Origin: Blattamonas nauphoetae
Lineage: Eukaryota > Preaxostyla > Oxymonadida
Reading direction: 5' to 3'
DNA: 64,000 bases
Assembly (NCBI GenBank): GCA_033064195.1
Contig: JARBJD010000222.1
Coordinates: forward strand, 1 to 64,000
Below, in pieces: positions 1 through 11,357 of the stretch. The notes under the pieces are model-generated. The model did not search any database and was not told the origin of the DNA. It was given only the letters and a program-made list of their open reading frames with translations. Each line of letters opens with the position of its first letter. The stretch's first letter is position 1. The translations under genes were made by a program, and so were the position numbers.

Positions 1-2004
1 ATCACTTGGTTTGTACTTCGTTGTGGATCCAAGGAAACTCACCACTTTCCAATCCTTGTCAACGAGATCACGAAAGATGAGATTGATGTCGAATCTGGAA
101 CTGTTGAATCCAATCACACTGACTTCATTTTGTGAGGGGATTTCTGGCTCATCATAATAGTTGTCTTCTCGTACTGTTTCTGCGTATTTGAAAAGTTCTC
201 TGATCCATTGCTTCACAAAATCTTTTCCATCTCGAAGATCAAAGTAGATTGATTCGATGCCTGACTTTGTTTTGATTGATGATGCAACCGACAGTGGTTT
301 CAAGTGTGAGATCAACTGAGTATTGTCATCAGAGAAGAGATTATCAAGAATGAGATCTTCCATCGTTTCGTAATCGTACGTGATGTAGTACTGCGTTGGT
401 TTGAACTCGTCTTGTCTCTTATGTGCCATCAGAAATTCATAAGTTCTATTGTTGAGGATATGTGGAACATATGGTCTTGGTGTTTTGTCCAGGGAGATCT
501 TCTTCACATGTTTTCCATCAAGTTCTTTGCACTCTTTGAGATGCTTCTCGTAGTATGTCTTGAAGTGAGAATCCTTGACTTGGAATCCTCTTGACTGACA
601 ATAAGGACAGAGTTTGTATCCAGTGATTTTCTCAGGATCAACAATGAACATCACATGAACGAGAGTTGCTGTGAGAGGAATCATCAAGATAGGAAGAACT
701 CTTGCATCATCATTCTCGTTGATGTACGATTGACTTAGGAAATACTTCTTCTTGTCTTCGTCGTATTCATAGATGTGAACAGTGATGTTGAATTCTTGCA
801 TGACTGTCTCCATATCACATGCAATATCAAATCCAGGATAGTTGCGTAAGTGTTCAGTAAGTTGATGTGGCTTCAGGTGGGTCAGCTTCTTATGCACAGC
901 GAACAATCTTTTTGCTTCAACGTTTCTCATGTTGATTGATATCTTCTTGCCAGGAACCTCAGGAAGTGTGAGGAATGATAGTGCTTGAAAGAAGCAAATG
1001 TTGAACTCAGAATCGATGTACCGAACATTCCTCGTTTTGATGTGTTCAGTGAGAATCGCGTTCGCTTTTCCTGCAACTGGGAATCGATAGACTGCAACTA
1101 GAATGGAGTGGAATGCAATGTACATTGTCTTTGTATCCATCAGTGTTCTCTCCTGTGATTCTTTGATCAGATTGATCGGATATTTTGAATACTCAGTGAT
1201 GTCTCCTGCACTTCTGATCACAGTTGGGAAACTCTTCGATGTGTTCTCCAATTCTGGTCTGAAGTCATTGTAAGTTGTCTCATCTTTGTCTTTTCTCTCG
1301 ATGATCTTTCCAAAGTCAATACTAATCTTGAATGGATGGTCTTTCTCTCTGTCGAACACTGCTTTGATGAAGGTTGTGATTTCTTCAACATTCTTAAGAT
1401 GATTGTGGAAGTACAACTGATATGGTTTTCCATTATCTTCAACCTTCTCAACCTCATTCTTTTTGAACTTCCTTCGTGCATCCATGAGACAAGAATTGAA
1501 CGCTACTTTTTCACGCGGTTCAGCAAGTAATATGCATTCTTCAAATCCATCAAATGTCTGTACTTCTCTCTTTTCCATTTGTTCATTTTTCTTCTGAATG
1601 ATCAACAGATTCTTCATCCAATGATCCATCAGCTTCTCTTCTATTGATTTCAGTTTCCATGTCATTCTGAACACCTGCTTTTTCAGTTCGTCTTTATTCA
1701 CTCTTGGATTTGCTTTCATGTTCTCAACAATCATTCGGTGAGCGAGTCGATCTTCTGACGCCATCTGTTGTCGAAGTTTCACTTGTTCAATAAAATCTGG
1801 AATGAGATTGAGATCGAGATTCTGTATTGGATGTGGAAACTCGAGATCTGTGTGTTGAAGCATATTCAGAAGAAATGAACGATGATGTTGATAGTTTTTA
1901 CTGTCAGGATTGTATGTTCGACCATCAATAAATTGAAATTGTGTATTCGGAAAGAGGTCTCGAATTTCTTGAATTCTTTCTTTGATTGGTTTTAGCAGTG
2001 TCAT
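1..2004 (-). CDS. Polinton/Maverick-type DNA polymerase B, N-terminal and exonuclease part (partial)
   Basis: A minus-strand frame is open from an ATG at 2004 to the window edge (668 codons seen). About residue 465 on it has a zinc-knuckle-like CPYC with a later H and C, then the ExoI motif TYDYET near residue 544 and the ExoII motif GFNSSRFD near residue 632. These are the exonuclease landmarks of family-B polymerases, and the long N-terminal extension with the CPYC knuckle fits the protein-primed polymerases of Polintons. The palm domain and any other Polinton genes would lie left of the window. Within the window the frame looks whole. Treated as a virus-like element; age cannot be judged from one copy. 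Confidence 0.8.
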   Translation of the reverse strand, partial: MTLLKPIKERIQEIRDLFPNTQFQFIDGRTYNPDSKNYQHHRSFLLNMLQHTDLEFPHPIQNLDLNLIPDFIEQVKLRQQMASEDRLAHRMIVENMKANPRVNKDELKKQVFRMTWKLKSIEEKLMDHWMKNLLIIQKKNEQMEKREVQTFDGFEECILLAEPREKVAFNSCLMDARRKFKKNEVEKVEDNGKPYQLYFHNHLKNVEEITTFIKAVFDREKDHPFKISIDFGKIIERKDKDETTYNDFRPELENTSKSFPTVIRSAGDITEYSKYPINLIKESQERTLMDTKTMYIAFHSILVAVYRFPVAGKANAILTEHIKTRNVRYIDSEFNICFFQALSFLTLPEVPGKKISINMRNVEAKRLFAVHKKLTHLKPHQLTEHLRNYPGFDIACDMETVMQEFNITVHIYEYDEDKKKYFLSQSYINENDDARVLPILMIPLTATLVHVMFIVDPEKITGYKLCPYCQSRGFQVKDSHFKTYYEKHLKECKELDGKHVKKISLDKTPRPYVPHILNNRTYEFLMAHKRQDEFKPTQYYITYDYETMEDLILDNLFSDDNTQLISHLKPLSVASSIKTKSGIESIYFDLRDGKDFVKQWIRELFKYAETVREDNYYDEPEIPSQNEVSVIGFNSSRFDINLIFRDLVDKDWKVVSFLGSTTKYKPSD

Positions 2005-2047
2005 TTACTACAAAATAAAATATCCGAAAATAAAAAAAGTTGAGTGT

Positions 2048-2437
2048 TTATTTCTGTTTTCTCAGATGGGGCTTTTTCTTAGCAGTCAGCCATGCATCAA
2101 GTCTAATTCTGAACACTTCACTTCCGCCAATCTCTCGATATGTGAATGGAATCAGACCTTTTATGTACTCACCAACGAGTTCACAATTGTATTTCTTCAG
2201 TTCATTCTCCACAAATGATTGAGTGTAGTGTCGACGTTTTGATAAGTGAGGTCTGTTTCCTTGATTCCACAACTTTGGTTTGATTCTCCATTCAACTCCC
2301 TCATGAACATACGTCACCGGCACATTATTTCTGACATACTCAGAGACTAGTGAACAGTTCTCTTCTCTCATTGATTCAATTAATGCTTGTTCTGAACATA
2401 CTCGACGTCTTTCCTTGTACATCGCAGTTGGATTCAT
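2048..2437 (-). CDS. Small protein with two copies of one domain, probable Polinton cargo
   Basis: A 129-residue frame ending 43 bases upstream of the polymerase start, same strand. It holds two tandem copies of a roughly 50-residue module: each has a C-x-L-V-x-EY core, an aromatic-rich middle and ends in a basic P-H-L-(S/R)-K stretch. The pattern recalls the treble-clef or zinc-ribbon modules repeated in large-virus and phage proteins, but the metal-binding cysteines are missing, so function is not claimed. Position suggests it belongs to the same element as the polymerase. Confidence 0.5.
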   Translation of the reverse strand: MNPTAMYKERRRVCSEQALIESMREENCSLVSEYVRNNVPVTYVHEGVEWRIKPKLWNQGNRPHLSKRRHYTQSFVENELKKYNCELVGEYIKGLIPFTYREIGGSEVFRIRLDAWLTAKKKPHLRKQK

Positions 2438-4150
2438 TTAATACAAATTAAAAAATTCAAAAATGAAAATTCTTTCATTGTTTTCTCAGTTTTGGATTTG
2501 TCACTAGAAACGAGGATCAATGGGTTCGATCACTCAATTCTCAAGAGTGCTTGTTTCGTTCTGATTTGTCGCGTTTCTGATTCTTCTGGTGCTCAGGATC
2601 ATCATGGTATGCTCCGTTTTTTGAAGATTCCGGACTTTTGCAGAGATATTTGAGGTTTCACAACCGGGTCCAGATCTCGGTAAAAGTATGCATTCTTCAC
2701 CATATCGAGCTCACTTTCATCTTATTTCAGACTTGTTTTAGCTGATTCCGGGCTAATTGTCACTTCATTTTCACTCGTTATGTTTTCATTTTCATGACCA
2801 CTTCCGTCTTCGTTTTCTCGTTGATTACTGTTTTTAACCACTTCATTCATGTTTCTTTCTCTTAATCTTTTTCTCGAATATAACACACTAATTCCCGTTT
2901 ACTGAGTTTTCCGAACTTTTGCAGAGATCCACCATTCAACGGCTCACTTCATATCTCGGAATTTTTCCGTAATCTTCATCATATCACGTACATTTTTGAA
3001 TCATTTTTGTTGTTTTTAAGAGAGAAAAACCGGAACACAAGCGACATTTTCACTATTGGTGTCACATTTCACGTCATTTTCACGTTCGTCAATTTCCCTC
3101 TCAGTTTCATACTTGCTCACTTCATTGTTGGTTGTTTCGCTTTCTTTTACTCTGTTTTTGTGAAAAAGTTGATGAAAACTCGACTAAAATGATGTGCTAG
3201 TGAAGTGAGAACGGCCCACAAAATGGAAGTGATATGAGCAAAATGAAGAGGAATGGTGAAGAGATCATATGTGAAATGGGGAGAGAAAGTGATGAAATGA
3301 AAGGGACTACAGTCGGTTTTGAAGTGACAAAAACGGTCAAAAGTTGTGAAGTGAAAACATGAAAAAGTGACTTTATGGGAGAACTATCCGACAAAATCTC
3401 CCTCAAAATTTGAGCACACCTTACTCATACCGTGAGAAAGAAGGATTTGTAACGAAATTCAGATCAAAAATCCATAGTGTCAAAATGTTGGTGCAAATGT
3501 GTCGTCACAAGTGTGATCGAAAACCGACCTCCAGAGCGAACTATAGGTGGTGTACAACCAGAATTCTCAAAAAGGGTTGTTTTAGTACGATTGCGGAAGT
3601 GATTTGAAGGAAATCAATGAGAAATGAAAATTGGTGAAAATTGTGAAAACGATCATGTGTCATGGATCGTCAGAACCGAATGACGCGAATACCTGTCCAC
3701 TAGCGATTTGACACCTACGGAGACCATCAGAGGGCGAAAGTGACGTGTAGAGAAGAGCGAGACGTCACTTTCTCCTCCTAAAAATTTTGTCATTTTCAAA
3801 ATATGTTGTGCGGTCGGATCAAACTTTTTCAAAGTGCTTTTTCCTAAAATTTCACCTATCAACATCAATTTCGTAATTTTAGAACGTGTTTGAACACAAT
3901 TTGAGACATAAAAGTGTTCATAGTGGCGAAATCTGAACATCGACTTTTCGTCACTTTTGACCTAAGTTCGGTACTCAGTTCGACGAATTCCCAACCGATT
4001 TTCATCAGGATTGTCTTGATCGATGACCGACAGTGTCCCCGAGATTTTAGAATTTTTTCAGAATTTTCGAAATGGTTCTCACATTGGTTTCACTTGATTT
4101 GTGGTCAAAAGGGAAAAACACCAAAATGACGACAAAAATATGTCAACTAT
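2438..4150. other. No gene seen; AT-rich flank of the Polinton remains
   Basis: No frame here has recognisable motifs. The segment is AT-rich. Around 2625-2650 and 2908-2930 two diverged copies of a short sequence (ending CTTTTGCAGAGAT) occur. From about 2690 to 3180 the plus strand is full of CACTT, and from 3190 to 3370 full of AAGTG, so the halves are loosely inverted. It may be a non-coding end of the element or decayed DNA. Confidence 0.4.
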
Positions 4151-4763
4151 TTATGATTGTTTCTGACGATCATCCAAATATCTCTTCACTTTACTTGCGA
4201 GCGTTGTATTCAGTTCTTTTGATAATCTGTGAACGGCAAGAGCTTCAAAGAAACACATATTGTCGAATTTCAGGATTCCATTGTCATCACCGAATTGAAC
4301 TGGTTTGCCTTTATCGTATCCGATGAAGAGAACAAAATTAACATTGTAAGATTCAAACCAGAGCAGTTTAGCAATGTGACATACAATGTCATTTCGCATA
4401 ATCTTCTTCAGAATTCCTGTCGTGAATGTTGTAAGCTGCTTCTCAGGAATAGATTTCCAATCAACTGGTTCTGCTTTATATTTGGTGAATTCTTCAAGAA
4501 GCTGATCATATTTAGTTGTCCCAGGAATGAGTTCTATCTTTTTCTCATCACAAAATCGAATGAGATCGAGTGCGATGAGATGTTGAAGTTCCATGACTTC
4601 GATACATCGGTACACATACATTGCATATTCATCAAGATGAAAATTGAAACCATACATGAGATTCAGTAGTTTCGTTAAATCATCCATTCCAAGGAGACCA
4701 ATCATAACCAGCTTGTCATGATTGTATTTTAGTCGTGGGAAAACATCTGAAATGAATCTCGTA

Positions 4764-5340
4764 CAGTCCTTCCAAAAAGCGGGATTATTACGAAACCCGG
4801 GACTATACCATTTCCAGACATTATTTGTCACCCATATTCCAGATTTCACCGAACCCATAATTTTACGGGTCTCACTTTGTTTTCGTGGGAGTTCATCTCG
4901 ACCCCATCAATCACTTGAGGCAGAAATCGAACCTCCAAAATAGGATCCCTGGCAGGGAGAGCCTATTTAAGAGTCATTTTTTTGGCCACCCAAAATATGA
5001 GTCCTTAACATTTAAGCTTAGGGTATCAAAACTTCCGAACCTCAAATCTCCACGCCTGTTCAAGATTTTTCTTTTTCGTTTCATTTCTGGTAGTTTGGGA
5101 TGTTTTTCTCTCGAAATGACAATTTTTGAAAAATTTCACAGGTCAGGTGACTCTGGGTGAAAAAATGGGGGAAAAAACTGATTTCCCTGTATGTTAAGCT
5201 TAGGATCTCGAAAACTTGTTGCGATCATATCTCCACAACCAGACATAGTTCGGACATGAAGTTTTCACCAATATGGATGTTTTGTTGGAGACTAATTTTT
5301 TCTGAAAATTTTGAGAGTTTTCGATGACCTCCTATTTTGG
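4764..5340 (+). repeat. Left arm of the fold-back element
   Basis: 577 bases, matching the reverse complement of 5540-6116 without gaps. Small open frames inside it recur mirror-imaged in the other arm and are not taken as genes. Confidence 0.85.
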
Positions 5341-5539
5341 ACATCTGAGCAATTTTCATGCATTTTCTCCGAATGTCGCAACTTGCTTGATCAGAATCAG
5401 AGATTACCTCATATAAAACGGTCAGACATGAGCGGGATGGTGTTCTCATCAAATTAACGTGTTTCTTTGATAGAAATTTGCGTTTCTTGTCAAGTCAGAT
5501 CCGTTTGGAAAATCAAGCGAAGAAAAAAATGGGTGACCT

Positions 5540-6116
5540 CCAAAATAGGAGGTCATCGAAAACTCTCAAAATTTTCAGAAAAAATTAGTCTCCAACAAAA
5601 CATCCATATTGGTGAAAACTTCATGTCCGAACTATGTCTGGTTGTGGAGATATGATCGCAACAAGTTTTCGAGATCCTAAGCTTAACATACAGGGAAATC
5701 AGTTTTTTCCCCCATTTTTTCACCCAGAGTCACCTGACCTGTGAAATTTTTCAAAAATTGTCATTTCGAGAGAAAAACATCCCAAACTACCAGAAATGAA
5801 ACGAAAAAGAAAAATCTTGAACAGGCGTGGAGATTTGAGGTTCGGAAGTTTTGATACCCTAAGCTTAAATGTTAAGGACTCATATTTTGGGTGGCCAAAA
5901 AAATGACTCTTAAATAGGCTCTCCCTGCCAGGGATCCTATTTTGGAGGTTCGATTTCTGCCTCAAGTGATTGATGGGGTCGAGATGAACTCCCACGAAAA
6001 CAAAGTGAGACCCGTAAAATTATGGGTTCGGTGAAATCTGGAATATGGGTGACAAATAATGTCTGGAAATGGTATAGTCCCGGGTTTCGTAATAATCCCG
6101 CTTTTTGGAAGGACTG
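5540..6116 (-). repeat. Right arm of the fold-back element
   Basis: Reverse complement of 4764-5340; ends in CAG TCC-type terminus followed by the TA duplication at 6117-6118. Confidence 0.85.
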
Positions 6117-7300
6117 TAACTTTATCTGTTGAATGAGGAGGTTTACAACCAAGTTTGATCAATTCACTTTGCAATTCCTTCCAGAGTGCATCACGAGTCT
6201 GAAATGGATTTGCATGAATATTTAATCGAAGAAGTGCTCCAGCAATTTGGTCTTTCGGTTGATTCTTGAATGAGTTGCTTGTCATTTTATATAGAATTAA
6301 AAAATTGGAAAAAAAATAAAACGAGACCGTTTTGAGTGTATTCTGATGAAGGTGATAAATGACCTAAATTTTTGAAATAGACCAAAAATTTGCTTCAAAA
6401 TTGCCACTTTAGAATGAGGTTGTTTTTGGATGAAATTTTGAAAATAACTCCCAAAATTTGACACTTCTAAAATGCATTAAATACTTTTAATACAAGATTC
6501 AAAAATGGGTCAATCGGCACGGAGATAAAGATCTCTATTTATATTGCGAGACCAAAAATAATTACTTTCGCTTCTATAACTACTTATACGATTTTTGCAA
6601 GTTTCTGCAATCAAAAGAGCTCACTTTTATCAACTATGATTCAAAACTGTCAGAAACAAAGGCCAAAATCAACGATGGAGAAAAAGTCTTCAGCACAGTT
6701 TTACTCGCCAGAGCTGCTATCCTTGAGCGTCCAATTCTTCCCTCACTCACAGACCAAGAAGTAGCGCATGTTCATCTGGAGGCTTCCCATTTTCAGAAGC
6801 TACTTCTCCTTTATTTTGATTATTATTTTGAACGGAACGAAATAGAGGCCGCAATTCGACGTCTATCTCCAATTCGACTCATAAACGACACTTTGTTGGA
6901 TGATGCTCGAGATGCTGCAGCCATTTTATCTTATATTCTACAACAAGACCAAGCTGAGCCCATTCTCAAAGAAGACATCGATATTGAGCCGTACCTCCAC
7001 ATTTGCCGATCTTTCCCCGATTTATCGAATGAGACAGCATTCAACTGTTACCATGGGTCGGCATGTCCTATAGGCAGGACATCATAGGACAGCCAAAAAG
7101 AGGAGGACAATTTGGATAAAAGTGCTGATGACAGGAATTGAACTAGTCTCCTGCTTTGTCAATCAGTGAAAACCCAAAACGAAAAATGAGGAAAGATACG
7201 AGACAATAATGCACCTTTTCTGTTTTAGAATCATTTTCTAAGTATTTTTTCACACAATTTTGCCTAAAATCGCAAAAGTTGTCCAAAAGCGGTCGATCAG

Positions 7301-7456
7301 CCCACCATAGGACACGATAGGACAATTCTAAATCGGGCTCAAACCATAGGACATGGAAGGTATTTGACGTCTCCTCAATACTTGCGTCACAATTCTACAA
7401 TAAAATCGAGGGAGGACAATTGTCCTGTCCTGTCCTATCGTGTTCTATGGTGGCCC
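7301..7456. repeat. Inverted repeat inside the 3.74-kb element
   Basis: CACCATAGGACACGATAGGACA at the left (about 7303-7324) is mirrored near 7430-7453 with one or two differences, leaving a loop of about 105 bases. It is built of the same ATAGGACA words found at the element ends, so it could be a transposase-binding cluster or a small nested element. Confidence 0.55.
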
Positions 7457-8990
7457 GATCTGTCCTATCAAACCATCATTTTTCTCGAACACACCTCAAC
7501 TCTCCAAACTGACACTTTTATCAAAGGAAGCTCATTGGGAGTGGTACCAGGTGTGTTCTTTTCATGTTCTTGTCTTCATATTTATCTTTCTCTTGTTTTA
7601 TAGACATTCGACTTCATGATCATGGAATCATCTGAAAGAGTCGAACTGAAATGAAATTTGGAAAAATGATGGAAGTAGTGTGTTCTTATTTTGTCGTTGA
7701 TTCTCATCTTTTCCATCTTCTCTAATTTCAGCGCAAATAGAACAGGTTTTCATCGCACACGGGAAAAAAGACGTGGGCACTGGTGCTGTTCTCTGAATTC
7801 TTGGTAATCGAAGTGTGTCTCTTCACTTTATCGCTTCATCTCTCCTTCTTCGATTGTTTTTCAACCTTATCAATCTTTCATTCTTCTTCATGTAACATCC
7901 TCAGATCATTCATCATCTTGGGTTCACATCTTTTCAACATCTCCGTCACTGCACTTCTCTCTCACTCCGATGCATTGTCACACGATCATTTCTCATCTGG
8001 TTTCATTTTTGATCTCATTGTTCACCTCCCAACAGCGAATGGTCACTCTGATCTGTTGATCCACGATGGATATCTCAAACAAGCTGATGCAAGCAGGCCA
8101 AAAGAACAAAAACCTAATCATCTCAAAATAAAGAAAACTAATCGATGAATGGATAAATTCAGACGAAGGGAAGAAGGATCCAGACAAAAGATCAAAGCTC
8201 GATGAGAACGGCAAATAGAATTGACCCGACTAGAAAGAGCAAAAGAAGAGAAAGAATCTGATGGGATACAAACAGAGGACATGTTCAAAAGAGTATTTGT
8301 GTTTGGCACAAGTCAGGACACACTCCACCGAAACGAACGTTTGCTCTCTTCTCATTCTGATGCACTTTTCCCCTCCTCTCTTCTTTTCGCTCTCCCTATC
8401 ATCTGGGTTATCTCCATTATTCTCTCTCTCTCATCAGTAATTCTGTTGAACTCAGCCCGGGTTCGATCGACACTGCCAACACAAGTGGGATTCGATGGGT
8501 GTCTGGAAATCGAGGTGTGCTACTTCACTCTTCATTTATTCATCACATTTTCTCTTCAATTCTTACTTTTATTCAATCTCTGCCTCCATCCTTCTTCTCA
8601 TTTTCTCGTCTTCTCTTCTCCTCGTCCTCTCTTCCTTAACCCCCCTTTGCTATCTCACAACGCTCTCCTTCATCATTCAGATCCATTTCTTGCTTTTATT
8701 TACTCACTCCATTGACGTCCTGAGACCCCATGCTCATGTCTATCCTTCACCATCACCTCTCCATTCTCCACAAATACGTCTCTCGTTGTCTCATTTTCAT
8801 TGCTGATTCCTCTTACTCTCTCAGCATGGTATTCTTCCACTCCCACCATCACATCGAACCCATTCGTACATTTCCCTCCCAATTCTTCCAGCATTATCAA
8901 AGATACTCACATCATCCCTCCACTTTCGCTCCACCCTCAACAATGTTCTCATCAATCCTTCTTCCAACGTATCATAGGGAAAATGAATGA

Positions 8991-9699
8991 GTGAGCGAGG
9001 AAATACTTTCAGGACTTGGGGATCTTCTAACACAGACAGTGACGACCGCATCAGGTGCCACTATTCCCTTCAAAACGTCATTTCGTATGGGCAAGCCATC
9101 AAAACAACCATGCATTATGGAAAACCACGATATATTCACTTCTTGTCGAGCTGATGACGTCGCCGACTTTGATCCAAAGAATTACCTTCAAGAACATGCC
9201 TCATAAACTCTTCAGATCATTTGGAACGCGCATCCCAAGCAACTAGCATTGATATCTCCGTTGTAGTAATTTTTCTCGTCTTGTTCGCGAGTATGTTCGG
9301 ATACGTTGTTCATGGAGCGATCATGCTACTTGGAGGAGTTCTGTGCTGTATGTTGGGGAGGACAGGTGAAGGGTGGATGGGAGAGAAAGCTCTATGCTCT
9401 TTGTTCGTTTATTATTGATAGATCCTTATGATTGTTTGGATCATTCTGCACAACAAATTAGCTTTTATGATTCTTGTCCTTTTTTTCTCTTCTTCTGTCC
9501 ATTCACTCTCATCACTTCATCTTCTCTCGCAGCTCCTATGATTCATCCAGATTGGTTGCATCCTGCTCGAATTGATTGGACCGCTTCTGATCGTCACGAT
9601 CCTGCTGTACAACGAATTCTCTTCGATCTCACTGCACAGGTTCAAGAGTAGTTGGACGGGAGATACTGGAAACATGAATAAAGTGGGGACATGTATGTT
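8991..9699 (+). CDS. Exon-like pieces of an unknown membrane protein, inside the 3.74-kb element
   Basis: I do not recognise the family. An open stretch around 9008-9205 has balanced composition. Next, 9221-9364 encodes a strongly hydrophobic span (VVVIFLVLFASMFGYVV) and a second one (AIMLLGGVLCCML), ending at a plausible donor (GTGAAG at 9366). After a T/C-rich stretch with an acceptor near 9550, another hydrophobic span ILLELIGPLLIVTILL follows. A multi-pass membrane protein split by introns is the simplest reading, but the reading frames do not join in a unique way. It may be a captured host gene fragment. Confidence 0.3.
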
Positions 9700-10340
9700 T
9701 GGAGGTGATTCAGTTTGGCAACACTTCTTTTGTCTTTCATCACTCACAAAGATGTCCTACTCCTCTTTTTCACCTTTTGATGTCGTCTCTTCTTTCATAT
9801 TTTCCTGAATTCTGTCTCATTCTATCCATCTCCCATCAGATCTGCCGTCAGTGAATATCTTGCGATTGGAGACACCAGATTGACGTGACAATCCAGGATC
9901 TCTCTGGTGGATCGACGTGAACTTTCCTTGACTCCATCAATTGAGAACACATCCCCGCCTTCAGTTGCTGTCTCTTTCACAAAAGATGATTGTTCAATCG
10001 ACGAATGGAGTGTGACGGCGACCATAGAGATGCAAAATCTGTGTCGATTCCACCCTCCCTCTAATCTGGTGTTTGTCTCATTGCACATCCATTAATTTCA
10101 CAATACTGTCTTGTACTTTCTCAATTTTGTGAGGGAGGTGATCTGTTTCGAGTGTTCTGTTTCATCATCAACTTGATCTGACCATCAAAGTTTTATTGCT
10201 CTTGATCGAACCTGATTCTCTCTTTTCGCATCAGATTCACCCAAAAGGAACGTAAAAACACACTACAAGTGTCACAAAAAGATAATTAATTCATATCACA
10301 GCATCTTTAGGCATTTTCAACAAAACTCTCATGGCACCTA

Positions 10341-10719
10341 CTGTCAGCGAGACAATTGGTTTTTGGTTCTTTTGGTTTTTTCAAAGGGTCGGATCAGAGC
10401 TGTTTTCATGAAATGTGTCAATACGATTCAATAAAGACAACGAGGCTCAATAAATCGTAATAAAAACACAATTGATGTGTTGTTTCAATGGAATAGCTCA
10501 CTGGAAAAGGCTCAACCAACGGTCAACCAAACGGTGGTTCTTCAATTCATGCCTTTTCGTGGAAGGAGGTTCGTTTCAATTTGTGATTATGTGTTATTGA
10601 GTGTTCATTTTTGTCAAAGCAACGATAAAAGAGGAAAAGGATCACATTGGGTTGAAATGATACAGATCCGACCCTTTGAAAAAAGTGAGAGAACCAACAA
10701 CCAATTGGCTCGCTGACAG
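10341..10719. mobile_element. 379-bp TA-flanked MITE nested in the 3.74-kb element
   Basis: Inverted ends begin CTGTCAGCGAG and match, with a few differences, over about 60 bases (10341-10402 against 10660-10719). TA at 10339-10340 and 10720-10721 is the likely target duplication. No coding capacity. By position it inserted after, or within the same element lineage as, the host element. Confidence 0.7.
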
Positions 10720-11002
10720 TAATTAAGCGCTGAAAACCCGTGTCCTATCGTAGGACACGGGTTTTCAGGGGAGGACATGCCGACCCATGGTAATTCAACT
10801 GTATACAGGCCTTCCTAAACCAGCCTGATGCCCTTGCTCCATCAGATCTCAAATTTTTCATCAGAATCCTACTTGTAGTTCCGCTGACGACTGTCGAAGT
10901 CGAAAGGTTATTTAGGTCAATGAAAAGATACAAAGATGATCTTCGAAACAGAATTACAAATCCCAACCTTGAAATGCGCTGTCTCCTGCACGAGCCTCAG
11001 TA

Positions 11003-11357
11003 CAGGGTGGCCCAGAAGTAGTCTAACCCTATGGGTCGATCACTTCTCGTCGAACAAATTCCGTTGACACCAATCGTCTTTCTCCTCACTACAATGCTTC
11101 TTAATTTCACTTCTTTTCTTTTCACCACTGTTTCGTTGATCAACAATCCTTGTCCGCTCAAGAAAGGAGTGTTCAAAAAACGGAGTCAGTCCCGTTTCAT
11201 GAGATCCATCGAGACTACAGTCGAGGAAGCACTTGTGAAATGAAAAGAAGGGAAATTTTGAAGCATAGGAAAGAAGAGAAAGACGATTGGGGTCAATTGC
11301 GCAAGATCGAAGAAAAGTGATCGACCCATACGGTTAGACTACTTCTGGGCCACCCTG
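11003..11357. mobile_element. 355-bp mariner-type MITE in the hAT relic
   Basis: Ends are inverted copies of CAGGGTGGCCCAGAAGTAGT, a start very like mariner-group ends (CAGGGTG-x-C-CCA), flanked by TA at 11001-11002 and 11358-11359. Similarity of the two ends continues imperfectly for about 85 bases. The internal open frames are short and unremarkable, so it is non-autonomous. Confidence 0.85.

Larger units (their letters stand above)
4764..6116. mobile_element. Fold-back Tc1/mariner-type element with 577-bp inverted arms
   Basis: The ends read CAGTCCTTCCAAAAAGC on both sides in inverse orientation, flanked by TA (4762-4763 and 6117-6118), the duplication made by Tc1/mariner elements, whose ends also usually begin CAGT. 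The arms 4764-5340 and 5540-6116 are mirror images with no insertion or deletion (coordinates always sum to 10880) and no base difference that I noticed; only a 199-base spacer is unique. No transposase is encoded, so it is non-autonomous. Such near-identity of arms suggests a recent insertion or arm-to-arm gene conversion. Confidence 0.85.
4151..6285 (-). pseudogene. Second Polinton-like polymerase relic, split by a fold-back transposon
   Basis: Two minus-strand coding pieces, 6119-6285 (its 5' part, starting at an ATG at 6285) and 4151-4761, flank the fold-back element at 4764-6116. The second piece carries a D-x-M-C-F-F-x-A-L motif that resembles the N-I-C-F-F-Q-A-L stretch in the N-terminal region of the polymerase at 1-2004, which is why it is assigned to the same kind of gene. 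No exonuclease or palm motif is present, so only an N-terminal portion survives. It is broken, at least by the insertion. Assignment is by this one shared motif and proximity, so it is tentative. Confidence 0.45.
7049..10792. mobile_element. 3.74-kb terminal-inverted-repeat element with 10-bp target duplication
   Basis: Ends are inverted copies of TACCATGGGTCGGCATGTCC (about 21 bp). The flanks carry ATTCAACTGT at 7039-7048 and again at 10793-10802, a 10-bp direct repeat; duplications of 9-11 bp are typical of Mutator-like elements. Many copies of TCCTAT/ATAGGA lie near both ends (7058-7460, 10741-10755), as sub-terminal binding sites often do. No transposase is recognisable. The interior (about 7500-9850) alternates exon-like stretches with pyrimidine-rich intron-like stretches, including membrane-spanning segments, which suggests that captured gene fragments are carried. 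A smaller TA-flanked element sits inside at 10341-10719. Confidence 0.75.

Noticed and set aside
4885-5995. Two identical 91-codon genes facing each other
   Set aside because: They are the same stretch of the two mirror-image arms of the fold-back element.
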